This document shows, one piece after another, positions 1 to 8,286 of a stretch of DNA of 51,180 bases (positions are counted from its first letter, which is position 1; each line of letters starts with the position of its first letter). Below the pieces are notes generated by a model, which saw only the letters and a list, made by a program, of their open reading frames with translations, made no database searches and was not told the DNA's origin. The position numbers and the translations under genes are program-made. Origin of the DNA: Lentzea terrae (GTDB taxonomy: Bacteria; Actinomycetota; Actinomycetes; Mycobacteriales; Pseudonocardiaceae); the NCBI RefSeq assembly GCF_003265345.1, contig NZ_QFWW01000015.1:25442-76621 (forward strand), given 5' to 3'.

Positions 1-435
1 GCCGACGACTTCTTCGACCTCCTCGAATTTCTGGACGGTCCGGCCGGGAAACTCGGTGACCGGCGGCTGGTGCTGGTAGGTCGCGGTGACCAGCCCGGCG
101 GCGTCGCGGGCCTGTTCGAAGGTCTCCGCGACGACGAACCCGATGGCCTGCCCGAAGAACCGCACCTCCTTGTCCTGCAACGGCGGGAAGCGCTCGTCGC
201 TCTGCTCCTGGACGTACGCGAACAGCTTGAGCGGGTTGAACGGCGTGTACACAGCCAGCACGCCGGGGGAAGCCATTGCCGCTGCGGTGTCCATCGCGGT
301 GACCTGGCCGCGGCCGATGGTGCTCGTGACCAGGTAGCCGTAGGCGACACCGGGAATCTTGGTGTCGGCGGCGTACGGTGCCGCGCCGGTGACCTTGATG
401 CGGCCGTCGACCCGGTCGACCGAGCGCCCGATCAT
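1..435 (-). CDS. paoC: Molybdopterin-binding large subunit of xanthine dehydrogenase-family aldehyde oxidoreductase (PaoC-like), partial
   Basis: Only the first 145 codons are inside the window; the rest lies beyond base 1. The start ATG at 435 overlaps the stop of the FAD subunit (ATGA), so it is the third gene of a translationally coupled operon. The visible N-terminus (MIGRSVDRVDGRIKVTGAA, then YAADTKIPGVAYGYLV) matches the start of the aldehyde oxidase/xanthine dehydrogenase a/b hammerhead domain, which precedes the molybdenum-cofactor domain. In the PaoABC family this subunit binds molybdopterin-cytosine dinucleotide and oxidises aldehydes to carboxylic acids. The active-site glutamate cannot be checked because the C-terminal part is missing. 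The gene order A-B-C matches E. coli paoABC. The substrate is unknown. Confidence 0.85.
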   Translation of the reverse strand, partial: MIGRSVDRVDGRIKVTGAAPYAADTKIPGVAYGYLVTSTIGRGQVTAMDTAAAMASPGVLAVYTPFNPLKLFAYVQEQSDERFPPLQDKEVRFFGQAIGFVVAETFEQARDAAGLVTATYQHQPPVTEFPGRTVQKFEEVEEVVG

Positions 436-1409
436 CGCACACCTGCCGCGTCGAGCAGGGCGCGGACGATCGTGCGCTTCAACAGACTGGTCTTGAACGC
501 GTTGTGCGGCAACGTCCGTACTCCGTCCACAGCGGACTCGGCGGCGTCGGCGAAGGTTCGTTCGACGGCCACGTTGCCCTGCAACGCTTCCTCGACCGCC
601 CGTAACCTCCACGGTTTCGTGCCGACACCGCCCGCGGCGAGCCGGACGTCCTGGACCACACCGCGTTTGAGGTTGACCGCGGCCGCGACGGACGTGAGCG
701 CGAACTCGTAGGACTGCCGGTCGCGGATCTTGAGGTAGGTCGAGTGCCTGGCCCAGGGCAGCACGGGCACGACGACCTCGGCGATCAGCTCACCGGGCCC
801 GAGCACGTTCTCGCGTTCCGGTGTGCTGCCGGGCAGGCGGTAGAAGTCCTCGAGCGGCACGGTCCGGTCGCCGTCCTTGCCGCGCAGCACCACCTGGGCC
901 TCCAGCGCGACGAACGCGACCGCGACGTCGCTGGCGTGGGTCGCGACGCAGGAGTCGCTCGTGCCGAGGATGGCGTGGCCGCGGTTGATCCCGGTCAGTG
1001 CGGGACAGCCGCTGCCGGGCAGTCGCTTGTTGCAGGCCGACGTGACGTCGCGGAAGTAGTCGCATCGGGTGCGCTGCATCAGGTTGCCGCCGATGCTCGC
1101 CATGTTCCGCAGCTGGCCGGACGCGCTGAGCAGCAGTGCTTTCGAGATCATCGGGTGGGTGGCGGTGACGACGGGATGCGCGGCCACGTCGCTCATCCGC
1201 TCCAGCGCCCCGATCCGCAACGCGCCGGCGTGCAGCCGAATGCCCTTGAGCGGCAGGCCGTTGACGTCGATCACCCGGTCCGGCGTCAGGACGTCGAGCT
1301 TCATCAGGTCGACCAGCGTCGTGCCGCCGGCCAGGAACGCGGACCCCGGCCTGGCGAGCTTCAACGCGTCGGTGACGGACGACGGGGTGGCGTAGTCGAA
1401 CGCGCGCAT
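432..1409 (-). CDS. paoB: FAD-binding subunit of PaoABC-type aldehyde oxidoreductase
   Basis: This 325-residue protein is the medium subunit, which passes electrons through FAD. The FAD-binding signatures are LAGGTTLVDLMK (about residues 26-37) and ASIGGNLMQRTRC (104-116). Four cysteines, C116, C126, C135 and C154, fall in the insert that in E. coli PaoB carries a [4Fe-4S] cluster. That insert is the reason for preferring PaoB over the shorter CO-dehydrogenase-type medium subunits. The start ATG at 1409 overlaps the stop of the upstream iron-sulfur subunit, and the stop overlaps the large subunit start. There is no sign of truncation. Confidence 0.88.
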   Translation of the reverse strand: MRAFDYATPSSVTDALKLARPGSAFLAGGTTLVDLMKLDVLTPDRVIDVNGLPLKGIRLHAGALRIGALERMSDVAAHPVVTATHPMISKALLLSASGQLRNMASIGGNLMQRTRCDYFRDVTSACNKRLPGSGCPALTGINRGHAILGTSDSCVATHASDVAVAFVALEAQVVLRGKDGDRTVPLEDFYRLPGSTPERENVLGPGELIAEVVVPVLPWARHSTYLKIRDRQSYEFALTSVAAAVNLKRGVVQDVRLAAGGVGTKPWRLRAVEEALQGNVAVERTFADAAESAVDGVRTLPHNAFKTSLLKRTIVRALLDAAGVR

Positions 1410-1987
1410 CAGCGTTCACCGCCCTTGGCCTGCTTGATCGCGTCGAGGATGTTCGGGTAGGCGCCGCAGCGGCAGATGTTGCCGGACATGGCTTCCCGGA
1501 TCTGGTCGTCGGTGCGCACCTCGCGTTCCTCGACCACCTTGACCGCCGACATGATCTGCCCGGACGTGCAGAACCCGCACTGGAAGCCGTCGTGGTCGAT
1601 GAACGCCCGCTGCACCGGGTGCAGGTCGTCGCCGTCGGCGATGCCCTCGATCGTGGTGACTTCCTTGCCCTGCAACGTCGCCGCCAGCGTGAGGCACGAC
1701 AGCACGCGCCGGTCGTCGACGTGGACCGTGCACGCGCCGCACTGTCCGCGGTCGCAGCCCTTCTTCGTGCCGGTGAGCTGGAGGCGTTCCCTGAGCGCGT
1801 CGAGCAGCGTGACCCGAGGATCGATGCTGAGCTTCTGCCGCTCGCCGTTGACCCTGAACGCCACCTCGACAACACCGGGAGCCGGTGCGTCGACCGCCGC
1901 GATCGCCTCCACGGCCGGCGACGTCAACGCGACTCCGGCCGAGACCGCGGCCGCCTGACCGAAGAACTGCCGTCTGCTGGTCGTCAT
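1409..1987 (-). CDS. paoA: Tat-exported [2Fe-2S] subunit of PaoABC-type aldehyde oxidoreductase
   Basis: This 192-residue small subunit has both [2Fe-2S] domains. The plant-type cluster uses C78, C83, C86 and C98, and the second uses C137, C140, C172 and C174. The N-terminus, MTTSRRQFFGQAAAVSAGVA, is a twin-arginine signal (RR at 5-6 followed by a hydrophobic stretch). The complex is therefore probably exported folded across the membrane, as for E. coli PaoA. ATG 1987 was chosen over in-frame upstream starts because it puts the Tat motif at the N-terminus. It is the first gene of the operon and is divergent from the LuxR-type gene at 2193, with about 200 bp between them that contains the palindrome CCGATGTATCGG at 2092-2103. 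Confidence 0.9.
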   Translation of the reverse strand: MTTSRRQFFGQAAAVSAGVALTSPAVEAIAAVDAPAPGVVEVAFRVNGERQKLSIDPRVTLLDALRERLQLTGTKKGCDRGQCGACTVHVDDRRVLSCLTLAATLQGKEVTTIEGIADGDDLHPVQRAFIDHDGFQCGFCTSGQIMSAVKVVEEREVRTDDQIREAMSGNICRCGAYPNILDAIKQAKGGER

Positions 1988-2192
1988 GTGACCCCCTGTG
2001 CTCGGGGCCACACAAGCAGTACTGCTCCGATGGGTCAATGCGCCAACATGCCGAATCTGGGGCCGTTGACGTGAGTTGCAGTACCAGAGATCCGATGTAT
2101 CGGGGCGTTTTGTCTGGTTCGCCCTGCCGTGTCGTTTCACCCGGCTGAAAGGCGTGACCTGTGCCAGGATGACGCGGCGGTCGGAGGTGGTC

Positions 2193-3794
2193 GTGGAACC
2201 TGACCTCGAGCTCGGACGCCGGTGCTTCGCCGAGGCGAACTGGCGGGACGCCTACGCCGCGTTCACCGGAGGACCCCTGGACGCGGCGGACCTGGAGCTG
2301 TTCGCCCAGACCGCCTACATGCTCGGCCGCGACGACGAGTACGTGAACGCGCTGGAACAGGCACATCAGGCCCACCTGCGGGCCGGTGCGCCGATGCGGG
2401 CGCTGCGGTGCGCGTTCTGGATCGGCCACAGCCTGCTGTTCCACGGGCAGCTGGCGCCCGCACTGGGCTGGTTCGGCCGGGCACGGCGCCTGCTCGAACG
2501 AGAGCAGCGCGACGTGGCCGAACGCGGCTACGTGCTGATCACGGACATGCTGAACCACCTGATCAACGGCGAGGCCGCAGCGGCGGGCGCGGTGGCCGCC
2601 GAGATCATCGAGGTGGGGGAGCGCTTCGGTGACGACGACCTGGTCGCGCTGGGCATGATGGAACAGGGGCATTCGCTCGTCCGGGCCGGGCGCGCACCGG
2701 ACGGCCTGCGGTTGATCGACGAGACGATGGTCGCCGTCACCACGGGCGAACTCTCGCCGATCGTCGCCGGCATCGTCTACTGCAACACGATCTCCTTCTG
2801 CCGCGAGGTCTACCAGCTGCGCCGGGTCAGGGAATGGACGGCCGCGCTCACCCGGTGGTGCGCGCGGCAGCCGAACATGGTGGCGCACAAGGGTGTCTGT
2901 CTGGTGCACCGCGCCGAGGTCATGACGGTGTGCGGAGCGTGGGACGAGGCGCTCGTGGAGCTCGGCCGGGTGGGCGAGGAGCTGACTCGGGGTGCCCTGA
3001 ACGAGCGGGCGCGAGGTGACGCGGCTTATCGCGAAGGTGAGGTGCACCGCCTGCGCGGGGAGTTCGGCGCGGCCGAGGAGTCGTACCGCCGGGCCAGTTC
3101 CCTGGGCAGGGAACCGCAACCCGGGCACGCGCTCTTGCGGCTGGCGCAGGGGAAACCCGACGTCGCGGCCGCGATGGTCCGCAGGGCCGTGGCGGAGACG
3201 ACCCGCGGGCTGCCGCGCGTCGCACTCCTGCCGGCTTACGTCGAGATCATGCTGGCCGCAGGCGACCTCGACGCGGCTGCCGGTGCGTGCCGCGACCTCC
3301 GCGAGATCGCTCAGCAGCAGGAGAACGAGGCCATCAACGCGATGTTCTGGCACGCCCGCGCGGCGTTGGCGTTGGCGACGGGCGACTTCGAGGCCGCGCT
3401 GACCGAGGCACGCCGGGCGTGGCAGACCTGGCACCAGATCGAGGCGCCGCACGACGCTGCCCGCAGCCGGGTGCTGATCGCACGGGCGTGCGCCTCGCTG
3501 GGCGACCCCGAGTCCTGCGCCCTGGAACTGCAAGCGGCACTGGAGACGTTCACGGCACTCGGCGCACGACCGGAGCTCGCCGCGCTCGCGCCGGACGACC
3601 GGCACGGCCTCAGCGACCGCGAGGTCGAGGTGCTCCGCCTGGTGGCGACCGGCCGCAGCAACCGCCAGATCGCCGCGACGCTGTTCCTGAGCGAGCACAC
3701 CGTCGCCCGGCACCTGCAGAACATCTTCGGCAAGCTCGGAGTCTCGTCGCGGACGGCCGCGAGCGCGTTCGCCCACGAGCACCACCTCGCGTGA
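2193..3794 (+). CDS. LuxR-family transcriptional regulator with TPR-like N-terminal region
   Basis: This 533-residue protein has a long helical, alanine/arginine-rich region resembling tetratricopeptide repeats (about residues 20-460). It is followed by a clear C-terminal LuxR/GerE helix-turn-helix ([20 protein letters not shown], then [20 protein letters not shown]). No Walker A motif is visible, so it is not a full LAL-type ATPase. The GTG at 2193 was chosen because a GGAGG ribosome site sits 5 nt upstream (2183-2187); an ATG at 2169 is in frame but poorly spaced. It is divergent from the pao operon and followed by the 98-residue gene at 3914. The ligand and target genes are unknown; control of either neighbour is a guess from position. 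Confidence 0.82.
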   Translation: MEPDLELGRRCFAEANWRDAYAAFTGGPLDAADLELFAQTAYMLGRDDEYVNALEQAHQAHLRAGAPMRALRCAFWIGHSLLFHGQLAPALGWFGRARRLLEREQRDVAERGYVLITDMLNHLINGEAAAAGAVAAEIIEVGERFGDDDLVALGMMEQGHSLVRAGRAPDGLRLIDETMVAVTTGELSPIVAGIVYCNTISFCREVYQLRRVREWTAALTRWCARQPNMVAHKGVCLVHRAEVMTVCGAWDEALVELGRVGEELTRGALNERARGDAAYREGEVHRLRGEFGAAEESYRRASSLGREPQPGHALLRLAQGKPDVAAAMVRRAVAETTRGLPRVALLPAYVEIMLAAGDLDAAAGACRDLREIAQQQENEAINAMFWHARAALALATGDFEAALTEARRAWQTWHQIEAPHDAARSRVLIARACASLGDPESCALELQAALETFTALGARPELAALAPDDRHGLSDREVEVLRLVATGRSNRQIAATLFLSEHTVARHLQNIFGKLGVSSRTAASAFAHEHHLA

Positions 3795-3804
3795 GGCTCG
3801 TGGT

Positions 3805-3836
3805 CAATCCTGGTGACCGGCCTCGAACCGGGATTG
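3805..3836. repeat. Inverted repeat downstream of the LuxR-type gene
   Basis: The arms CAATCCTGGT and ACCGGGATTG pair with one mismatch around a 12-nt loop, 11 bp after the luxR stop. There is no T-run, so it could be a weak terminator or an operator for the gene at 3914. Confidence 0.35.
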
Positions 3837-3913
3837 GTCAGTCCGAGCGAGGCGGGCCCTGGTCCGTCCTGCCTAGCGTCGTGCCCATCGGTTCCAGCAC
3901 GAGGAGGCACGTC

Positions 3914-4210
3914 ATGTACGTCATCGTCCACCACCACATCAAGAACCCCGAGAACGCCTTGCAGCGCGGGCAGCGGCTCATCTCCGGCGACGGCGCTCCC
4001 ACGAGCGTCAAGGTGCTCCAGTTCTACCCTGCCCAGGACCTGAGCCTCGTGACCTGCCTGTGGGAGGCGGACACTCTCGCGTCGGTCCAGGGCTGGGTCG
4101 ACTCGGTCCTGGGCGACGCGAGCGAGAACCGCTGCTACGCCGTGGATGCGGAGCGGGCGTTCGCCGAACGTCCACTCGGCCTCGCGGCCGCACCGATGCT
4201 GCCCGCGTGA
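3914..4210 (+). CDS. Small hypothetical protein
   Basis: This 98-residue protein begins MYVIVHHHIKNPENALQRGQ and has no signal peptide or membrane segment. The ATG at 3914 has a strong GAGGAGG site (3901-3907). The alternating hydrophobic pattern (VKVLQFYPAQDLSLVTCLWE, then a helix and CYAVDAERAF) would suit a small alpha/beta dimeric-barrel fold, but I do not recognise the family and assign no function. It follows the LuxR-type gene in the same direction and ends 2 bp before the convergent MmpS-like gene. Confidence 0.65.
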   Translation: MYVIVHHHIKNPENALQRGQRLISGDGAPTSVKVLQFYPAQDLSLVTCLWEADTLASVQGWVDSVLGDASENRCYAVDAERAFAERPLGLAAAPMLPA

Positions 4211-4212
4211 GC

Positions 4213-4617
4213 TCAGCTCGCGGTCACCGTCTCGCAGGTAACCTTCTCGCCGGGTTTGGCCGTCGCGCTCGTGAGCACCTTCACGCCGTCGAGCAGGATG
4301 CGGCACGTCAGCACCTGGTTGCCGGCAGGAGTCGCGCTGACTTCTGCCTTCTCACCGGCGTTGATGACCGCCTCGTACTGGAACGGGACGGTGGTGGCCT
4401 TCGAGATGACGTGCGGCGATTCCTTCCGGTAGCGGTCGGGGTTCTCCAGGTACTCGATCCGCATGGGCAGGTCGGCGGCCGGTTCGGTCGTCACCTCGTA
4501 GGTGACGGCCCAGGCCTTGCCGACCAGCGTGTTCCAGCCACCGAACTGCTGCACCAGGAAAACCGTGCCACCGGCGATCACGGCCAGCAGGCCGAGTACC
4601 ACCACGAGCGTCTTCAT
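4213..4617 (-). CDS. MmpS-like membrane-anchored protein
   Basis: This 134-residue protein starts MKTLVVVLGLLAVIAGGTVF, a single N-terminal transmembrane segment. A compact extracytoplasmic domain follows with AVTYEVTTE, a central beta-rich stretch, and LTCRILLDGVKV followed by KPGEKVTCETV near the end. This is the pattern of actinobacterial MmpS transport-accessory proteins, including the conserved pair of cysteines. MmpS normally partners an adjacent MmpL RND transporter, but none is in the window, so this copy is an orphan. ATG 4617 was chosen because the longer in-frame start adds a charged, non-conserved tail ahead of the membrane segment. It is transcribed in the same direction as kstR (76 bp downstream), but no steroid role is shown. 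Confidence 0.65.
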   Translation of the reverse strand: MKTLVVVLGLLAVIAGGTVFLVQQFGGWNTLVGKAWAVTYEVTTEPAADLPMRIEYLENPDRYRKESPHVISKATTVPFQYEAVINAGEKAEVSATPAGNQVLTCRILLDGVKVLTSATAKPGEKVTCETVTAS

Positions 4618-4693
4618 AGGACAGACGGTAGGGCGCACGGCGTGCACCGGCATCGTTCGGGGGTGTGACTCCGGGGTCATCCCGCAGGACGAC

Positions 4694-5302
4694 CTACTTC
4701 AGCAGCAGGCGCACCGTGAGCTCGAGGCGGTTCGCGACGTCGGTGGCCGTGGCGCGACGGGTGACCCAGGCGACCAGGTTCGACAGCCACACGTCGCCGA
4801 TCACGCGCGCGATGGCCTTCTGCTCGTCGGTCGGCTCCTCGTCGCTCATCGCGCGGGTGAACATGCTCTCCATCAGCCACGCCACGCGGTCGACCTCGGC
4901 GCCCGCGGAGGCGTCGGCGAAGGTGAACGCGCGCGTCATCGCCTCGGTGAGGTGCGGGTTGCGCTGCAGGCCGCGGGTGATGCGGCCGAGCACGAACAGC
5001 ACGCGCTCGTAGGGGCTGTCGCCGGGGACGGTGGCGCGGTCCATCTTCTCCTGGGCGCGCTCCAGTTCCACGCCGAGGCTGGACACGAGCAGGTGGACCT
5101 TCGACGGGAAGTAGCGGTACAACGTGCCCAGGGCGACGTCCGCCCGGTCGGCCACGGCGCGCATCTGGACGGCGTCGAACCCGCCCTTGGACGCCAGCGC
5201 GATGGTCGCGTCGACGATCCGCTTGCGGCGCTCGCGCTGGGCCGCGGAGCTGAGCTCCTCGCCCGCCATGAGCGCGTCCGTGCGCGACTTCGAAGGTGAC
5301 AC
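4694..5302 (-). CDS. kstR: KstR, TetR-family repressor of cholesterol catabolism
   Basis: This 202-residue TetR protein strongly matches mycobacterial KstR. The DNA-binding domain reads AAQRERRKRIVDATIALASK, then FDAVQMRAVADRADVALGTL and YRYFPSKVHL. The ligand domain keeps the KstR-typical NPHLTEAMTRAFTFADAS and VIGDVWLSNLVAWVTRRATA. KstR is known to be released from DNA by 3-oxo-cholestenoyl-CoA-type thioesters. GTG 5302 is preferred because AGGAGG lies 9 nt upstream; ATG 5269 is an alternative. The gene is divergent from the fadE34-like gene, and a perfect KstR box lies between them, consistent with autoregulation and control of the side-chain operon. Confidence 0.93.
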   Translation of the reverse strand: MSPSKSRTDALMAGEELSSAAQRERRKRIVDATIALASKGGFDAVQMRAVADRADVALGTLYRYFPSKVHLLVSSLGVELERAQEKMDRATVPGDSPYERVLFVLGRITRGLQRNPHLTEAMTRAFTFADASAGAEVDRVAWLMESMFTRAMSDEEPTDEQKAIARVIGDVWLSNLVAWVTRRATATDVANRLELTVRLLLK

Positions 5303-5384
5303 GGAGATGATCCTCCTGAAACGTGTTGCAGCTGCCTCCGCATCATACTCGATCGGTATCCCGGCCATGATCTGTTGCTAGAAT

Positions 5385-5398
5385 TAGAACACGTTCTA
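5385..5398. promoter_or_regulatory. KstR operator (perfect 14-bp palindrome)
   Basis: TAGAACACGTTCTA matches the published KstR consensus TnnAACnnGTTnnA exactly and is fully palindromic. It lies between divergent kstR and the fadE34-like gene. A TATAAA hexamer at 5397-5402 overlaps its right edge, a plausible -10 box for the rightward operon, so binding there would block transcription. Confidence 0.92.
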
Positions 5399-5428
5399 TA
5401 AACTCCTTCACGTATTGGAGGAGGCTGC

Positions 5429-7330
5429 ATGCCGATCGCCACGACCGGGGAACAACGCGCGTTGCGCGACAGCGTGGACGCGGCCAAGGGCGAGTGGGCC
5501 GACCTCGTCCGGGTCGGGTTCTTCGAGGTGACGCGGGAGGGCGGCACGGTCGCCGATCTCGCGGTGATGCTGGAGCGGGCGGCCGAGAACCTGGTGCCGG
5601 GGCCGTTGCTGCCCACGGCGCTGGTGTCGGTGCTGCAGCCCGGTTTCGAGGGAGTCGCCGGGTTCGGATTTTCGTCTCAACACGTGATCGGTGCGGCCGA
5701 GGCGACGCATCTGCTGGTGCGGACGGACTCCTGGATGCTCGTGCCGGCTGCTGACGTGACCGTGACGCCGCTGGACGCGGTGGACCTCTCGCGGTCGCTG
5801 GGGTCGGTGGTGGTGAACTCGCCGGGGGTTGCGGTCGCTGATCCGACGGACCTCGCGGTGACGTTGATGGCGACCGAGGCGAGCGGCGTCGCGGCGTGGT
5901 GCCTGAACACCGCGGTCTCGTATGCCAAGCAGCGTCAGCAGTTCGGGCGTGCGATCGGGTCGTTCCAGGCCGTGAAGCACCTGTGCGTGGAGATGCTGTG
6001 CCGGGCCGAGCAGGCTTCGTCGGTCGCGTGGGACGCGGCTTCGTCGGTCGGTGAGGACGAACATCCGCTGGCTGCCGCGGTTGCGGCGGCCGTCGCCCTG
6101 GACGCGGCGGTCCGGAATGCCAAGGACTGCATCCAGGTCCTGGGTGGAATCGGTTTCACCTGGGAGCACGACGCGCACCGCTATCTGCGCCGGGCGTTGG
6201 CCTTGCAGCAGTTGGCGGGCGGTGTCGCGCGGTGGCGGCGGCGCGTCGCGGAACTGGCGTTGCAGGGGATGCGGCGGTCGCACGCGGTCGAGTTCTCGGG
6301 TGATCCCGAGGTGCGGGCGTTCGCAGCGGAGCTCGCTCAGTTGGACGTGGCGGAGCAGCGGGAACGGCTGGCGGACAGCGGTTATCTCGTGCCGCACTGG
6401 CCGCGGCCGTACGGGCTGGACGCCGACCCGGCCCGGCAGTTGGTGATCGACGACGAGTTCGCTCGCGCCGGGGTGCGCCGGCCGGACCTGGTGATCGGCG
6501 GCTGGGCAGGGCCGACGATCCTCCGGCACGGAACGCCTGAGCAGCAGGAACGGTTCGTGCGGCCGACCCTGCGCGGCTCGCTCACCTGGTGTCAGCTGTT
6601 CAGCGAGCCGGAGGCCGGGTCGGACCTGGCGTCGTTGCGCACCAAGGCCGTCCGGGTGGACGGCGGCTGGCGGATCACCGGGCAGAAGGTGTGGACGTCA
6701 CTCGCGCACGAGGCCGACTGGGCGATCTGCCTGGCCCGCACGGACTCGTCGGTGCCGAAGCACAAGGGCATCACGTACTTCCTGGTGGACATGCGGTCGT
6801 CCGGCGTCGAGATCCGGCCGTTGCGGGAGATCACCGGCGACGCCCGGTTCAACGAGGTCTTCCTGGACGACGTGTTCGTGCCCGACTCGTGCGTGGTCGG
6901 TTCCGTGAACGACGGGTGGCGGCTGGCGCGCACGACCCTCGCGAACGAACGGGTCGCGATGGGGTCGTCCCTGGGCGAGTCGCTCGAACGGGTTTTGCAG
7001 TCGGACGTTGCCGCTGACCACGCGGAACGGCTGGGAGAGCTGGTGGCGCAAGGGCTCGCGGTCGCGACGCTGGACCAGCGCGCGAGTCTGCGGGTGCTGA
7101 GCGGACAGGAGCCGGGCGCGGAGTCCAGCGTGCGGAAGCTGGTCGGGGTGCGGCAACGGCAGGACGTCGCGGAGTTCGCGGTCGAGCTGCTCGGGCCGGA
7201 CGGTGCGGTGAACGGTCAGGAGATCTACGAGTTCCTGCTCACGCGGTGTCTGAGCATCGCGGGCGGGACCACGCAGGTGCTGATGAACCTGGCGGGAGAG
7301 CGAATTCTCGGTCTGCCGAGGGAGCCTTGA
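5429..7330 (+). CDS. fadE34: Fused double-domain acyl-CoA dehydrogenase (FadE34/ChsE3-like)
   Basis: This 633-residue protein contains two acyl-CoA dehydrogenase (ACAD) units in one chain. The first (about 1-270) has the C-terminal ACAD signatures YAKQRQQFGRAIGSFQAVKH and QVLGGIGFTWEHDAHRYLRR. The second (about 290-633) has the FAD/substrate segment FSEPEAGSDLASLRTKAVRV and ends with IAGGTTQVLMNLAGERILGL. Mycobacterial FadE34 is likewise fused (about 711 residues) and dehydrogenates C5 side-chain steroid-CoA. ATG 5429 follows GGAGGAGG. It is the first gene behind the KstR box at 5385, and its stop overlaps the next ATG by one base. It acts in the cytosol in side-chain beta-oxidation; the exact substrate is inferred from family and context. 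Confidence 0.88.
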   Translation: MPIATTGEQRALRDSVDAAKGEWADLVRVGFFEVTREGGTVADLAVMLERAAENLVPGPLLPTALVSVLQPGFEGVAGFGFSSQHVIGAAEATHLLVRTDSWMLVPAADVTVTPLDAVDLSRSLGSVVVNSPGVAVADPTDLAVTLMATEASGVAAWCLNTAVSYAKQRQQFGRAIGSFQAVKHLCVEMLCRAEQASSVAWDAASSVGEDEHPLAAAVAAAVALDAAVRNAKDCIQVLGGIGFTWEHDAHRYLRRALALQQLAGGVARWRRRVAELALQGMRRSHAVEFSGDPEVRAFAAELAQLDVAEQRERLADSGYLVPHWPRPYGLDADPARQLVIDDEFARAGVRRPDLVIGGWAGPTILRHGTPEQQERFVRPTLRGSLTWCQLFSEPEAGSDLASLRTKAVRVDGGWRITGQKVWTSLAHEADWAICLARTDSSVPKHKGITYFLVDMRSSGVEIRPLREITGDARFNEVFLDDVFVPDSCVVGSVNDGWRLARTTLANERVAMGSSLGESLERVLQSDVAADHAERLGELVAQGLAVATLDQRASLRVLSGQEPGAESSVRKLVGVRQRQDVAEFAVELLGPDGAVNGQEIYEFLLTRCLSIAGGTTQVLMNLAGERILGLPREP

Positions 7331-8286
7331 TGGACTTCAGTCTTGATGAAACCCAACTGGAGATCGCGCGGTTGGCGGCCGACGTGCTGGGCAGGGAGAG
7401 CGACACCCCCTGGAAAGCCTTGGGAGAGGCGGGATTGCTGTCCCTGGCCGTACCGGAACGACTGGGTGGCGATGGGCTCGGCGTGCTGGAAACCGCCGTG
7501 CTGCTCACCGAGGTCGGGCGGCGGGCAGTGGACGTGCCGGCGCTGGCGACGCTCGCGTTGGGCGTGCTGCCGATCGTCGCACACGGCACTCCCGAGCAGC
7601 AGGACGAGTTGCTGCCGCTGGTGAGCGAGCAGCACGGCGTGCTGACGGCCGCATTGAGCGAGCCGTCGGCACCGCTACCGGCCCGGCCGAGCACGACGGC
7701 GGGACCGGACGGCATTTCCGGTGTGAAGATCAACGTGCCGCACGCAGCCGAGGCGCGACGGATTCTCGTCAGCACCGACGCCGGGGTCTTCGTCGTGGAT
7801 CCGGCGCAGTCAGGTGTGTCCATTTCGGACGGAACGGTGCGCCTCGACGGTGCCCGCGGGGACGAGTTGCACGGCGCGGATTTGCGCCGGTTCGCCCTGG
7901 CCGGGGCGTGTGCGGTGGCGGACGGTGTGCTTGCCGGAGCGCTTGATCTGACCGTGCAGCACGTTGGCACCCGCCACCAGTTCGGCAAGCCGCTGTCGAC
8001 GTTCCAAGCAGCTGCGTGCCAGGTCGCGGACGTCTACATCGCGTCCCGCACCCTGCACCTGGCGACGTTGACTGCGTGCTGGAGCCTCGACGAGGGCGAT
8101 CTTGATGTTGCGGCGTACTGGTTGGCGGCGGAAGCGCTGCCCGCCGTTCACACCTGCCACCACCTGCACGGCGGACTCGGTCTCGACATCACCTACCCGA
8201 TGCACCGCTACTACGGCATGGCCAAGGAGCTGACGCGGTTCGTCGGCGGAGTGGAGCACCGCTTGGGGGCCATCGATGTTCATTGA
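7330..8286 (+). CDS. fadE28: Acyl-CoA dehydrogenase subunit, FadE28/ChsE1-like
   Basis: This 318-residue ACAD subunit begins MDFSLDETQLEIARLAADVL. Its C-terminal half keeps TVQHVGTRHQFGKPLSTFQA and HLHGGLGLDITYPMHRYYGM. In steroid degraders FadE28 (ChsE1) and FadE29 (ChsE2) form an alpha2beta2 dehydrogenase that desaturates the 3-carbon side-chain thioester. The immediately following fadE29-like gene, overlapping by 11 bp, is the expected partner. It is slightly shorter than the mycobacterial protein, with a thinner middle region. It belongs to the same KstR-controlled operon. Confidence 0.87.
   Translation: MDFSLDETQLEIARLAADVLGRESDTPWKALGEAGLLSLAVPERLGGDGLGVLETAVLLTEVGRRAVDVPALATLALGVLPIVAHGTPEQQDELLPLVSEQHGVLTAALSEPSAPLPARPSTTAGPDGISGVKINVPHAAEARRILVSTDAGVFVVDPAQSGVSISDGTVRLDGARGDELHGADLRRFALAGACAVADGVLAGALDLTVQHVGTRHQFGKPLSTFQAAACQVADVYIASRTLHLATLTACWSLDEGDLDVAAYWLAAEALPAVHTCHHLHGGLGLDITYPMHRYYGMAKELTRFVGGVEHRLGAIDVH

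Noticed and set aside
2092..2103. CCGATGTATCGG palindrome upstream of the LuxR-type gene as a defined operator
   Set aside because: Only 5-bp arms and no second copy or known consensus; mentioned under paoA but not listed as a site.
1416..3785. 789-codon open frame on the minus strand across the pao and luxR genes
   Set aside because: It runs antisense to the LuxR-type gene and in another frame of paoA, has low-complexity R/G/A-rich protein and no family features; it is a high-GC shadow frame.
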